A stretch of 64,000 nt of DNA from an uncultured Acetobacteroides sp. (lineage in GTDB: Bacteria; Bacteroidota; Bacteroidia; Bacteroidales; ZOR0009), in assembly GCF_963678165.1 (NCBI RefSeq), contig NZ_OY782755.1, forward strand, positions 2,356,001 to 2,420,000, given 5' to 3'. How positions within the stretch are numbered: the stretch's first letter is position 1; each line of letters opens with the position of its first letter. Both the position numbers and the translations under genes were made by a program. Positions 8,884 to 16,589 of the stretch are shown here, in pieces. A model generated the notes under the pieces. It had not been told where the DNA came from and made no database searches. It was given only the letters and a program-made list of their open reading frames with translations.

Positions 8884-9825
8884 CTACCTCCCCTGGCGCT
8901 TCCGGTAGAGCTGGTACGAGTTGAAGAGGTTGTGCCAAACGCTGTAGAAGCCGCCGGCGATGGCCGTAACGGGGCTCAGGAAGGTGGCGCCGAGCCAGAT
9001 GGAGAAGACAGTGTTCTTTTGGCCGATGCTTTGTCCGCCGCCGATGCGGTCGTGGTAGCGCGCGCCAATGGTTTTGCCCACGGCAAACTGAACGATGCAG
9101 CAGAGGAGCGACACCGCGGCAATGCCCAGCTCGTAGCCAAGGCCAACGTTGCTGTGCACGATGCTGCGCACGGTAACGGCAAGGGCAATAATCAGCGCCA
9201 CAGCCCACAGGTAGAAGGCCACCCCGGCGCGCTCCACCAACTTAAGGTGCCAGCGGGGCAGGTAAACCCTCACGGCCCAGGCCGCCAGAAAGGGGAAGAT
9301 GAGCAGCGGGAATACCTTGTGCAGGATGAGCAGGAAGGAGGGCCAGAAGGCCAGCGACGCGCTGGTGCCCACCAGCGAGAGCACGAGCGGGATGCAGATG
9401 GCCGAGGCGATGTTGACCAGGATGGTGTAGCTTACCAGCGCCTGGGTGTCGCCGCCCAGCTTGCCGGTAACCACGGCGGCAGCGGTGGCCGTTGGCGTAA
9501 TCATGCAGATCATGGCCGCCTCCACGATCACGCGGTAGGGCGAATGCGGAAAGAGGTAGAGCAGCAGGCCAAGGAGGCAAAACGCCCCGATTTGGACCAG
9601 CAGCAGCCACAGGTGCAGGGGGCGCAACCGCAGCTCGTGCGGGTTAACCTTGCAGAACGAGAGGAAGAGCATGGCAAAGATGAGCAGCGGCTGAAGCACG
9701 CCGATGAGCTGGTTGACGAACGGCTTTGTGGGCGCCAGCATGGGGATGCTCACGAATACGAAGTAGCCCAGTATGCCCGCAAGCATCGCAATGGGAAGCG
9801 TCCAGTTTTTGAAGAATTGTACCAT
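8884..9825 (-). CDS. Bile acid:sodium symporter (BASS) family transporter
   Basis: The frame is open to 9942, but the start is placed at MVQFFKNWTLPIAMLAG (9825) because a TACCTTTG promoter box lies at 9853-9860, which would put any longer product upstream of transcription. The result is 313 residues with about nine to ten hydrophobic segments. Two conserved pore-forming stretches are visible: MITPTATAAAVVTGKLGGD and GGGQSIGQKNTVFSIWLGATFLSPVTAI. These fit the two crossover regions of the BASS fold. The family moves organic anions with sodium, and the substrate here is unknown. The gene is monocistronic. Confidence 0.8.
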   Translation of the reverse strand: MVQFFKNWTLPIAMLAGILGYFVFVSIPMLAPTKPFVNQLIGVLQPLLIFAMLFLSFCKVNPHELRLRPLHLWLLLVQIGAFCLLGLLLYLFPHSPYRVIVEAAMICMITPTATAAAVVTGKLGGDTQALVSYTILVNIASAICIPLVLSLVGTSASLAFWPSFLLILHKVFPLLIFPFLAAWAVRVYLPRWHLKLVERAGVAFYLWAVALIIALAVTVRSIVHSNVGLGYELGIAAVSLLCCIVQFAVGKTIGARYHDRIGGGQSIGQKNTVFSIWLGATFLSPVTAIAGGFYSVWHNLFNSYQLYRKRQGR

Positions 9826-9852
9826 TACCCTAGTCTCTACATTTTCGGGGGG

Positions 9853-9860
9853 CAAAGGTA
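9853..9860 (-). promoter_or_regulatory. -7 element TACCTTTG of the BASS transporter
   Basis: A perfect TAnnTTTG match on the minus strand lies 28 bases upstream of the chosen ATG. It decides between the two possible starts. Confidence 0.6.
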
Positions 9861-10017
9861 AGGGCGGCAGCCGCAGAGTATCCACCGGCGCTGCTAAATA
9901 ATGCGAAAGGGCTGGCGGAGGACGGAGCAACATGCCGCACATGCATGCGCTGCCCTATTGCGTACAGCTCAACGCCTCGGCACCGAATGGCGGAACCGTT
10001 AGCGTATTAGGGAATGC

Positions 10018-10216
10018 CGTAGCGTACGCGGTAGAACCACCAGCGACATTGGGAGAATTGGCAGCGTACTGGGTAGAATTACCAGCGACATAGGGAGAAT
10101 TGGCAGCGTACTGGGTAGAATCGCCAGCAACATAGGGAGAATTGGCAGCGTACTAGGGAGAATCGCCAGCAACATAGGGAGAATTGGCAGCGTACTAGGG
10201 AGAATCACCAGCGACA
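10018..10216. repeat. Tandem array with exact 42-bp period (2 x 21)
   Basis: The marker GGCAGCG recurs at 10060, 10102, 10144 and 10186, exactly 42 bp apart. Each 42-mer contains two related 21-base halves (gaattggcagcgtactaggga and gaatcgccagcaacataggga). An additional degenerate half precedes the first unit. A minus-strand frame runs through because 42 is a multiple of three, but its product is a simple ILPSTLPILPM repeat and is not taken as a gene. Confidence 0.9.
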
Positions 10217-10249
10217 GGCCAAAAAGGCCTCTCCGACAAGCCATAAAAA

Positions 10250-10281
10250 AGGGTGGCCCTGTCTTCGCGACTTGCCACCCT
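10250..10281 (-). terminator. Terminator of the 11834-10314 gene pair
   Basis: The arms AGGGTGGC and GCCACCCT are followed on the minus strand by a run of six T. The hairpin lies 33 bases past the stop codon. Confidence 0.75.
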
Positions 10282-10313
10282 CTACATGTATGTAAGGTTA
10301 ACATAGAAACCAA

Positions 10314-11045
10314 CTACTTCGTTGGAGTATTCGGTTTTGGCTTTGCCTTCTTGGGTGGCTCCTTGTAGCCCACCTGCTTGAGGGCCGCCAAATAGGAGAG
10401 TTTCTCGGCATCGAGCTTGCTATCCATAAGGGCGCTGGCCATCTTGGATATGGTAATCACCTCGTCGTACAGGTCGTTTAGCTTGGTGTTCAGGCTGTCC
10501 GAGATATCCTTTTTGCCAGTCTTAAGCACCTCCTGCTGGGCATTCAGGTTGTAGAACACGTCGGCGAGCGCAACAATTTCGGTAATGGGCTGCTCGTCCA
10601 TTCCGGTTGCCAGCAAATCGGCCTTGATGGAACCCGGTAGGTTTTTCTGGAAGGCTACAAGGATTTCGATGAGCTTATCCTGCGAGGTAATGCCCAGCTT
10701 AGAGGCAAAGTTGAGCCCCAGGGCGGTAAGTATGCGCTTACACTTTTCGGGCTCTTTATGGAATTCGATTTCGATCTGAGATTTTACCTTTTGGAGGAGA
10801 TCCTTCGCTCTTGCCTCCTTAACCTGAACCTCCTCGGTCTTCTCCTTAACGATTAGCGTTGAATCCAGCGCGAAATCGTTCTTGAGAATGGTGTTGATGC
10901 TGGCGATCACGCCCTGGAAATACTTGTCGTCCCACTTTGCGCGCATCGCCTTTACCTTATCAATGATGGTTAGGGCGTTGTCGGCGATAAGCCGTAGGGC
11001 TAGCAACATCTGAATTGTCGTTCCCCGATACTTACGGTCACTCAT
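10314..11045 (-). CDS. Hypothetical helical protein, paralogue of the next gene
   Basis: The product is about 243 residues from MSDRKYRGTTIQMLLALRLI. The frame extends to 11081, but alignment with the neighbour puts the start here. It is predicted almost wholly helical, without signal peptide or membrane segments, and ends in a Lys/Pro tail (PPKKAKPKPNTPTK). It is clearly related to the gene just upstream: both start M-S-x-R-x-Y-[RK]-G-T-x-[IL]-Q-M-L-L-A-L-R and both have [LY]-x-A-L-x-x-V-G-Y near the end. The two are 45 bases apart and share the terminator at 10250. I do not recognise the family, and no function is proposed. Confidence 0.75.
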   Translation of the reverse strand: MSDRKYRGTTIQMLLALRLIADNALTIIDKVKAMRAKWDDKYFQGVIASINTILKNDFALDSTLIVKEKTEEVQVKEARAKDLLQKVKSQIEIEFHKEPEKCKRILTALGLNFASKLGITSQDKLIEILVAFQKNLPGSIKADLLATGMDEQPITEIVALADVFYNLNAQQEVLKTGKKDISDSLNTKLNDLYDEVITISKMASALMDSKLDAEKLSYLAALKQVGYKEPPKKAKPKPNTPTK

Positions 11046-11090
11046 AGTAAAGTTGGTTGTAGTGATTTGTATTTGAAGCAAAATTGAGGC

Positions 11091-11834
11091 TTAGTACCTT
11101 CTGCGGCGCTTGCGGCGGGTGGTGGTCGATCGGACTCTAGGGGCCGGATCCTCGTAGCCCACCGCGTACAGGGCCTGCATGTACGAGAGCGCCGCCGTTT
11201 CGGCCACCTCGGGCAGCAGCACCTCCGCGATGGTGGTGATATCCATAACCTCGTCGTAGAGGCTCACCAGCAGGCTCACCTTATCGTAGGAGAGATCGAC
11301 GGTCTTGCGGGCAAAGGAGTCCAGCTCCACGTTCAGCATCTCGCACTCGTGGCCCAGCCGCTGCACCTCGCCAAGGAGCTTGGGGTTCATGCCGGCATCC
11401 ACCAGCAGATGATCCACCTCTGGGGTTAAGTTTTTGCAGAAGATCTGCAGCGTGGTCAGCAGCGCGCAGTCCGATATCAGGTCAAGGCTCTTCAGCCGGT
11501 AAAAGCCGAGCGTTTGGGTGAGGAATGAATGGTTCTGGTAGTCATTCTTAAAGTCCAGGTCGATCTGAACCCGTACCTGCTGAAGAAGAATCCGGGCAGC
11601 GGCCTCTACCCTACCAATAATATCGGTACGCTCGTGGAGCGACATGGTAAAGTTGATGCTAAACTCGTCGTGGAGGATGGCGTTAACCCGATCTAGAAAG
11701 GATCTCAGATAGGCCTCGTCCCACTTGGGGCGGACTTCCTTAATTTTATCCGCCATACGAATTGCATTTTCGAGAACGATTCTTAATGCTAGAAGCATCT
11801 GTAAGGGAGTCCCCTTATACCTTCGAGTACTCAT
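11091..11834 (-). CDS. Hypothetical helical protein with Arg-rich tail
   Basis: The protein has 247 residues. The N-terminus MSTRRYKGTPLQMLLALRIV matches the downstream paralogue, and the body is a long run of amphipathic helices. The C-terminus is strongly basic (TTTRRKRRRRY at the end), whereas the paralogue ends in Lys/Pro. No catalytic motif, signal peptide or membrane helix is seen. The gene is first of a two-gene unit, and the AT-rich 230 bases upstream probably hold its promoter. The tails might bind nucleic acid or another polyanion, but that is only inference. Confidence 0.75.
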   Translation of the reverse strand: MSTRRYKGTPLQMLLALRIVLENAIRMADKIKEVRPKWDEAYLRSFLDRVNAILHDEFSINFTMSLHERTDIIGRVEAAARILLQQVRVQIDLDFKNDYQNHSFLTQTLGFYRLKSLDLISDCALLTTLQIFCKNLTPEVDHLLVDAGMNPKLLGEVQRLGHECEMLNVELDSFARKTVDLSYDKVSLLVSLYDEVMDITTIAEVLLPEVAETAALSYMQALYAVGYEDPAPRVRSTTTRRKRRRRY

Positions 11835-12011
11835 AGATGGTTTTATTAGTTAGATATTAAGTTTATAACACATCCACTAAAATAGTACATTATATCTTTC
11901 GTGATACTCGAAAATGCAATTATTTTTTAACACACAAACAAAACAATATAATTTTACCTAATAAGTGCTGTTTTTTCACCAATCATTTCGGCCAAAACCA
12001 CCCGAAAAACA

Positions 12012-12043
12012 AGAAAAGCGGAGCCGCCAAGCTCCGCTTTTCT
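12012..12043 (-). terminator. Bidirectional terminator after the dehydrogenase
   Basis: The 13-bp stem AGAAAAGCGGAGC / GCTCCGCTTTTCT has a 6-base loop. T-rich tracts occur on both sides (nine T on the plus side). It lies 24 bases past the stop of the minus-strand gene. Confidence 0.8.
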
Positions 12044-12066
12044 GTTTTTTTTTCGCGTAAGGATTC

Positions 12067-12936
12067 CTAGCGCCCCTGCTTGGCGAGGAATTCAACAATA
12101 GCAGCCGAGTCTAAATCGCCCAACCCAGAGGTGCTTGCATTTCGGTAGTTCTCCTCGATCTGTAGCCCCACGTTGGTGGAGAGCCCCTGCTCCTTTGCCA
12201 GCCTCAAGTCCTTCGCCAAATGCTTGAGGGCAAATGCAGCGGTAAAGTCGTTATTCACCAAGTTAGCTGTCTTTATCTTGCTGATGCCGCATCCCATGGC
12301 GCCCTCGTTAAGGATGGCCATCATATCAGCAGTGGCAATGCCCTTTTGGTTGGCAAAGAGCACCATCTCGGCCATTCCCTCAAAGTAGAAGGCCAGCATC
12401 AGGTTAATGGCCAGCTTAGCGCTATTCCCTGCGCCACTGGCGCCAAGGTGTATCGCCATTTTGCCCAAGCAATCGAAGATGGGTTTTGCCAGCTCATAAT
12501 GCGCCTTTTCGCCACCTACCAGAATCACCAGCTGCCCATCCTGGGCAGGCTTTACGCTGCCCGAAACGGGAGCATCGAGGTATGCCAAGCCCAGCTCAGA
12601 GGCCTTCCCTGCAAGATACTTAGTGGTATCAGGCGATACGGTGCTCATATCGATGGCCAGCTTACCGCTTAAGCCGCTGCAGCTAAGAATCCCACCAGGA
12701 GCTTCGAACACCGCCTTAACGGCAGCATCGTCGGAAACCATAGTGATGATGATATCGGAGCCGTCCACCAGCTCCTGAATGGAGGTTGCAAGCGCTGCCC
12801 CCTTCTCTACAAGCGGCAGAGCCTTGCTTTCTGTACGGTTGTAAACGGTGGCCTCGAATCCTGCTTTTAGCAGATTTAGCGCCATGGGCGTTCCCATATT
12901 GCCCAGACCAATCCACCCTATACGTTGTTTTTTCAT
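12067..12936 (-). CDS. NAD(P)-dependent oxidoreductase, 3-hydroxyisobutyrate dehydrogenase family
   Basis: The protein has 289 residues. It begins with the dinucleotide-binding loop IGWIGLGNMGTPMALNL (GxGxxG at about 9-14). The substrate-binding motif YLDAPVSGSVKPAQDGQL follows near residue 120, and the catalytic lysine lies in GAGNSAKLAINL near residue 170. This layout is typical of beta-hydroxyacid dehydrogenases such as 3-hydroxyisobutyrate, tartronate-semialdehyde and succinic-semialdehyde reductases. The G-x-x-x-K helix supports an active enzyme, but the substrate cannot be set from sequence. It is monocistronic, with its own promoter box (12960-12967) and terminator. Confidence 0.9.
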   Translation of the reverse strand: MKKQRIGWIGLGNMGTPMALNLLKAGFEATVYNRTESKALPLVEKGAALATSIQELVDGSDIIITMVSDDAAVKAVFEAPGGILSCSGLSGKLAIDMSTVSPDTTKYLAGKASELGLAYLDAPVSGSVKPAQDGQLVILVGGEKAHYELAKPIFDCLGKMAIHLGASGAGNSAKLAINLMLAFYFEGMAEMVLFANQKGIATADMMAILNEGAMGCGISKIKTANLVNNDFTAAFALKHLAKDLRLAKEQGLSTNVGLQIEENYRNASTSGLGDLDSAAIVEFLAKQGR

Positions 12937-12959
12937 TGGTTAGCTAGATTTTATTGACC

Positions 12960-12967
12960 CAAAGGTA
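12960..12967 (-). promoter_or_regulatory. -7 element TACCTTTG of the dehydrogenase
   Basis: A perfect TAnnTTTG match on the minus strand lies 24 bases upstream of the ATG. Confidence 0.6.
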
Positions 12968-13042
12968 GAGAGTTTGGGGTAAAGATGTTCCGAAGAAGCG
13001 CAGGAATTCAGGGATTTTGCTTTTAGGATGTTCTAGGTGCTG

Positions 13043-13178
13043 CATTCACCCCTAAATCCCCTAAAGGGGACTTTGCGGCAGCTCAACCATCATGGAATAT
13101 CTCGAACTCCTATTCGGCCTATGGTTACGATACGTGCTGCGCCGTAGCCCCCTTTAGGGGGTTGGGGGTAAATACGGC
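13043..13178. repeat. Inverted-repeat element with CCCCTAAAGGGG arms
   Basis: The left arm (13046-13073, ttcacccctaaatcccctaa...) and right arm (13141-13175, ...tttagggggttgggggtaaa) are imperfect inverted copies, each with its own CCCTAAAGGG palindrome. About 65 bases lie between them. The shape resembles a small non-autonomous element, and no open frame is present. It accounts for most of the 350-base gap before the DUF1456 gene. Confidence 0.6.
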
Positions 13179-13287
13179 TGGCATTTCAGCAGCCCCTAAG
13201 TGAAAACATAAAAGCAAGCTTGCTGCCCACCATCTCGCCCACTTCGCTTTATAAATAAAGAGTATATTTGCAGAAAATTAGCGAACA

Positions 13288-13620
13288 ATGGATAATAACG
13301 ACATACTAAAGAAGCTGCGGGTAGCGCTCAAGCTCCGCGACGATGAGATTGTTGAAATACTGAAGCTGGTCGATTTCCGCATCACCACTACCGAGTTGGG
13401 GGCATTCTTCCGCAAGACGGACCATCCCAACTACAAAGAGTGCGGCGATCAGGTGCTTCGCAACTTTCTAAATGGGCTAGTAATCCATCTACGAGGCCCG
13501 ATAGAGCAAAAGGAGCCCAAGGATGACGCACCAGCAGCATCGAAGCCCAAGCTCAAGCGCATTCCAGTAAAGAAAGACTTAAAGAGAGACGATAAACCCT
13601 CAGATAAAAAAAAGTCCTAG
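13288..13620 (+). CDS. DUF1456 (YehS-like) protein with one domain and a basic tail
   Basis: The protein has 110 residues. Residues 1-75 (NDILKKLRVALKLRDDEIVEILKLVDFRI...LRNFLNGLVIHLRG) fit one DUF1456 repeat. YehS of E. coli has two such repeats in about 150 residues, so this is a half-length version followed by a 35-residue charged tail rich in Lys and Pro. The function of DUF1456 is unknown. The stop codon is part of the stem of the downstream bidirectional terminator. It converges with the ThiS-like gene. Confidence 0.8.
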   Translation: MDNNDILKKLRVALKLRDDEIVEILKLVDFRITTTELGAFFRKTDHPNYKECGDQVLRNFLNGLVIHLRGPIEQKEPKDDAPAASKPKLKRIPVKKDLKRDDKPSDKKKS

Positions 13621-13641
13621 CGATTTGCTAGGACTTTTTTT
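13607..13641. terminator. Bidirectional terminator overlapping both convergent stop codons
   Basis: The 14-bp stem AAAAAAAGTCCTAG / CTAGGACTTTTTTT has a 7-base loop and gives a T run in both directions. The left arm contains the TAG of the plus-strand gene, and the right arm reaches the stop codon of the minus-strand gene. Confidence 0.85.
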
Positions 13642-13846
13642 ATTCGGTTTCTTCAGGCTTATGGTAAACCAGCTTATCGCCTTCCAGAATCGGGAACTTA
13701 ATCCAGAGCGTCTGGCGAATGGGCTTACCGTTAACCGAGATGGTCATTCCCGGAATCCTTTTTACATGCAGCAACCCTAGGAGATCGCTTATTTTTACAA
13801 CCTCACGATCAATCTCTATCGGTTTTTCGTTTACGAATACTTCCAC
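13640..13846 (-). CDS. ThiS/MoaD-like beta-grasp protein lacking C-terminal GG
   Basis: The protein has 68 residues. MEVFVNEKPIEIDREVVKISDLLGLL...ISVNGKPIRQTLWIKFPILEGDKLVYHKP follows the ThiS layout: VNG/VNE start, a helix with LL, MxxSVNGKxIxxxxW, then the L-x-[ED]-G-D turn. True sulfur carriers end in GG, which is adenylated and thiocarboxylated. This one ends KPEETE, so it cannot carry sulfur in that way. It may be a structural or binding relative. No thi or moa gene is near. Confidence 0.7.
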   Translation of the reverse strand: MEVFVNEKPIEIDREVVKISDLLGLLHVKRIPGMTISVNGKPIRQTLWIKFPILEGDKLVYHKPEETE

Positions 13847-13894
13847 GTCTTATACCTTTTTGTTAGATGCTCCACCATTGTAGCTTACACCGGG

Positions 13895-13902
13895 CAAAGG
13901 TA
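13895..13902 (-). promoter_or_regulatory. -7 element TACCTTTG of the ThiS-like gene
   Basis: A perfect TAnnTTTG match on the minus strand lies 48 bases upstream of the ATG. Confidence 0.55.
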
Positions 13903-14056
13903 GCAGAAAATATGTAATGTAAAGGTTTAAAACGCAACCGTGACAGATAGAAATAACACACTTTTAGTGCATTAAAATAACATATCGCGCAAACTGCATG
14001 TTGTACATACAGAGACCAAAGGTGTAGTATTATTTACAACCAATAATACGTTGATA

Positions 14057-15043
14057 ATGTACGATTTTGAAGGTCAACTCGGCAACAATAAGCTTGTTCC
14101 TCAAATTTTGGATAAATCGACAAATGAGACCATAAAAGAAATTCTCGAAGGGTTACGACGTACGCCAAAGCACTTAGACATCTGCCATTTTTATAGTAGC
14201 TCTGATTTTACAAGCAGTTCTTCAACCAAAGCCGCTTTTCTAAACAATCGTATTCTGCGAAGAAGTAAGCTCATAAAAAGCAATAAGGAGACAATTCAAA
14301 ACATCTTTTCCGATAAAGAAAAAATCAGGCTAGTCGAAGTTGGTAACGATAGCAGCAGCCAAAAGACAAAATCGATAATCGAGATTCTATGGGAGAGCAA
14401 TATCCAGTTTGAATTTATACCTATTTCCAACTCCAAACGCTATCTCGAATACTATATAACAGAACTTTGGCAGCAGTTCCCATCAATAAATGTATTTCCA
14501 CTAGCCGGCAATTACCTTGATATACTTGCCGACCTAGCATCTGAGAGTACCCCAATACTTGTAGTGCTAAGCGACCTTGTAACCAAAGAGGGCAGAGAAG
14601 AAAAGAAGCAGCGGATAGAGCAAGTTAGCAGCACATTAAATTATGGAGATTGGGTTCAAATCGACTTTGAGCTTAAAGCCGACCCTCGTATTCTCTCGAA
14701 AAGCACACCAGATAATGCACCGAAGAAAGCATTAATAAGCACCCTAAACGAGATGCTTCAAGGGAATTTTGACGAAGCTAGCTTTATCTACTACCCCCAT
14801 TACAACCCTCAAACAGGCGAACAACAAACCTGCTTGGTAAGTACTAAAAGGCAAAATGTATATTTGGCAATTGCCGACGAAACCATTAGTTTTAAGATGT
14901 GGGAATGCATTTCCATTGAATCCGTTCAGCGATACGCCCCAAAAGAGATAGAGAGCCTAGCCCATAGTACAGGATTTATTCCGCGCATAACCCTATTCGA
15001 TTACAGCAGGCAAACATGCTGCTCTTTTTGGCAGAAGGAATAA
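14057..15043 (+). CDS. Divergent EgtD-like (Methyltransf_33) SAM-dependent methyltransferase
   Basis: The protein has 328 residues from the ATG; an upstream in-frame TTG at 14051 is less likely. It tracks the histidine-specific methyltransferase family from end to end. LVEVGNDSSSQKTKSIIEIL takes the place of the family's ELGSGSxxKTRxLL. FIPISNSKRYLEYYITEL stands for the YxPxDxSxxxL strand, then FPLAGNYLDIL, and a C-terminal IYYPHYNPQTGEQQTCLVS segment. The canonical GSG of motif I and the IGNF-type motif are altered (GND and LSDLVTKEG), so SAM binding may be changed or lost. No ergothioneine genes are nearby. The gene is AT-richer than its neighbours and monocistronic. Confidence 0.65.
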   Translation: MYDFEGQLGNNKLVPQILDKSTNETIKEILEGLRRTPKHLDICHFYSSSDFTSSSSTKAAFLNNRILRRSKLIKSNKETIQNIFSDKEKIRLVEVGNDSSSQKTKSIIEILWESNIQFEFIPISNSKRYLEYYITELWQQFPSINVFPLAGNYLDILADLASESTPILVVLSDLVTKEGREEKKQRIEQVSSTLNYGDWVQIDFELKADPRILSKSTPDNAPKKALISTLNEMLQGNFDEASFIYYPHYNPQTGEQQTCLVSTKRQNVYLAIADETISFKMWECISIESVQRYAPKEIESLAHSTGFIPRITLFDYSRQTCCSFWQKE

Positions 15044-15112
15044 AGCAGCATTAAGGGGAAAACTAATAACACATGTTAATGGTTTCAGATCCATTCTAAT
15101 AAGTTAATGCTA

Positions 15113-15141
15113 GTTTCATTTGCTTATTAGAGTTACCTTTG
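15113..15141 (+). promoter_or_regulatory. Promoter of the DEAD-box helicase gene
   Basis: TACCTTTG (15134-15141) matches the -7 consensus, and a TTTC box about 16 bases upstream is a weak -33. A TTG codon at 15139 that opens the frame lies inside this -7 box. Transcription would start downstream of it, which favours the GTG at 15166 as the real start. Confidence 0.6.
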
Positions 15142-15165
15142 CCGCCCAAACAAGAACTTACCAAA

Positions 15166-16518
15166 GTGACATTCGACGAGTTTAACTTAAATGCTCCGTT
15201 AAAAAACGCCCTAGAGGAGCTCGGATACATCTATCCAACCCCCATTCAACAAAGCACATTCCCCGTCGCGATGTCGGGGCGCGATGTAATCGGCATAGCC
15301 CAAACAGGAACAGGAAAAACATTTGCCTACCTAATTCCAATCCTACGTCAGCTAGGCTACTCTGATCAAAAGCAGCCACGAATAATCATCATAGTACCAA
15401 CCAGAGAGTTGGTTCTTCAAGTTATAAAGGAGATCGAATCGCTAACCTCCTACATGACCGTAAGAATTGCAGGAGTATATGGCGGTACCAATATTAACAC
15501 CCAAAGACAGGTAATACACAATGGCTTGGACATACTTGTTGCAACGCCTGGTCGCCTATACGACCTAGCCCTTACCGGGGTGCTCCGCTTCAAGTCAGTA
15601 CAAAAGTTGGTTATCGACGAAGTTGACGAAATGCTTAACATGGGCTTCAGACCACAGCTAATGAGCATTTTGGATTTACTTCCCGAAAAGCGCCAAAATC
15701 TAATGTTCTCGGCTACGCTAACTGCCGATGTCGAGGCGCTTATCGATTTATACTTCAATAAGCCCGAACGCATTGAAGAAGCCCCTCACGGAACACCGCT
15801 CGATAGCATAGACCAGCGCACCTACTTTGTTCCCAACTACAACACCAAGATAAATATGGTGGAGTACCTCCTTGCCAATGACGAGGATATGAGGCGAGTG
15901 CTAATATTTGTGCGCAACAAGCGCATTGCAGATCGGCTCCACGAGCATCTCAGCGAAAAGCATCCTGGAATGATTGGGGTTATCCACTCCAACAAGGCGC
16001 CAAACACCCGCGTAAATGCGCTAAATCGTTTCCAAAATGGCGAATCGAGGGCTTTAATTGCAACCGATATTATCTCGCGTGGTTTGGACATATCGGACGT
16101 ATCGCACGTCATCAACTTCGATACGCCAATGGAGGCACCAGATTACATCCACCGCATTGGTCGAACAGGACGTGCCGATAAAACTGGTGTTGCCATCAAC
16201 CTAGTTGTAAAGGACGACGAGGAATTGCTAATGGCTATAGAACACCTCATGAAGCGCCCTATACCACCAGCCACTCTTCCCGAAGACCTAAAGATATCGA
16301 CGGTACTTACGGAGGATGAAAAGCAAGCGCCCCTGTACGATAAAAACTACCTGAAGGCACCATCCATAAAGAATTCGAAGGGGAATTTCCACGAGAAGAA
16401 GGAAAAGAATAAAAAGGTTAACCTTGGTGGACCTAGCAAAAGAAACGACAAAAGGAAGGCTAAGTTTACCAGCAAAAAATCACCTCAAGCCCCTAAGAGC
16501 GGTAAGATGTTCTTTTAA
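15166..16518 (+). CDS. DEAD-box (RhlE-type) ATP-dependent RNA helicase with DEVD motif
   Basis: The product is about 450 residues from GTG (MTFDEFNLNAPLKNALEELGYIYPTPIQ). Motifs in order are the Q motif (YPTPIQQ), Walker A AQTGTGKT, PTRELVLQV, TPGRL, motif II VIDEVDEML, SAT, and the C-terminal DIISRGLDI and HRIGRTGR. Motif II reads DEVD instead of DEAD; the catalytic D and E are kept. The lysine-rich C-terminal tail (KKEKNKKVNLGGPSKRNDKRK) is typical of RhlE/CsdA relatives, which unwind short RNA duplexes in ribosome assembly and cold adaptation. The gene is followed by a terminator and converges with the barrel gene. Confidence 0.92.
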   Translation: MTFDEFNLNAPLKNALEELGYIYPTPIQQSTFPVAMSGRDVIGIAQTGTGKTFAYLIPILRQLGYSDQKQPRIIIIVPTRELVLQVIKEIESLTSYMTVRIAGVYGGTNINTQRQVIHNGLDILVATPGRLYDLALTGVLRFKSVQKLVIDEVDEMLNMGFRPQLMSILDLLPEKRQNLMFSATLTADVEALIDLYFNKPERIEEAPHGTPLDSIDQRTYFVPNYNTKINMVEYLLANDEDMRRVLIFVRNKRIADRLHEHLSEKHPGMIGVIHSNKAPNTRVNALNRFQNGESRALIATDIISRGLDISDVSHVINFDTPMEAPDYIHRIGRTGRADKTGVAINLVVKDDEELLMAIEHLMKRPIPPATLPEDLKISTVLTEDEKQAPLYDKNYLKAPSIKNSKGNFHEKKEKNKKVNLGGPSKRNDKRKAKFTSKKSPQAPKSGKMFF

Positions 16519-16536
16519 CCTTCCAGCAACTGCATA

Positions 16537-16568
16537 AAAAATGGCGTTTCAATCTGAAACGCCATTTT
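16537..16568. terminator. Bidirectional terminator between helicase and barrel genes
   Basis: The 13-bp stem AAAATGGCGTTTC / GAAACGCCATTTT has the 5-base loop aatct, with A and T runs on both sides. It separates two convergent genes. Confidence 0.85.
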
Positions 16569-16589
16569 GTTTTCTTAAGTGATTGTAAA

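Noticed and set aside
8932-9861. Plus-strand frame of 309 codons opposite the BASS transporter
   Set aside because: It is low-complexity, rich in H, D, E and Q, and lies wholly antisense to a well-supported membrane protein gene.
9999-10313. Minus-strand frame of 104 codons over the 42-bp array
   Set aside because: The repeat period is a multiple of three, so the frame stays open by chance. The product is ILPSTLPILPM repeated.
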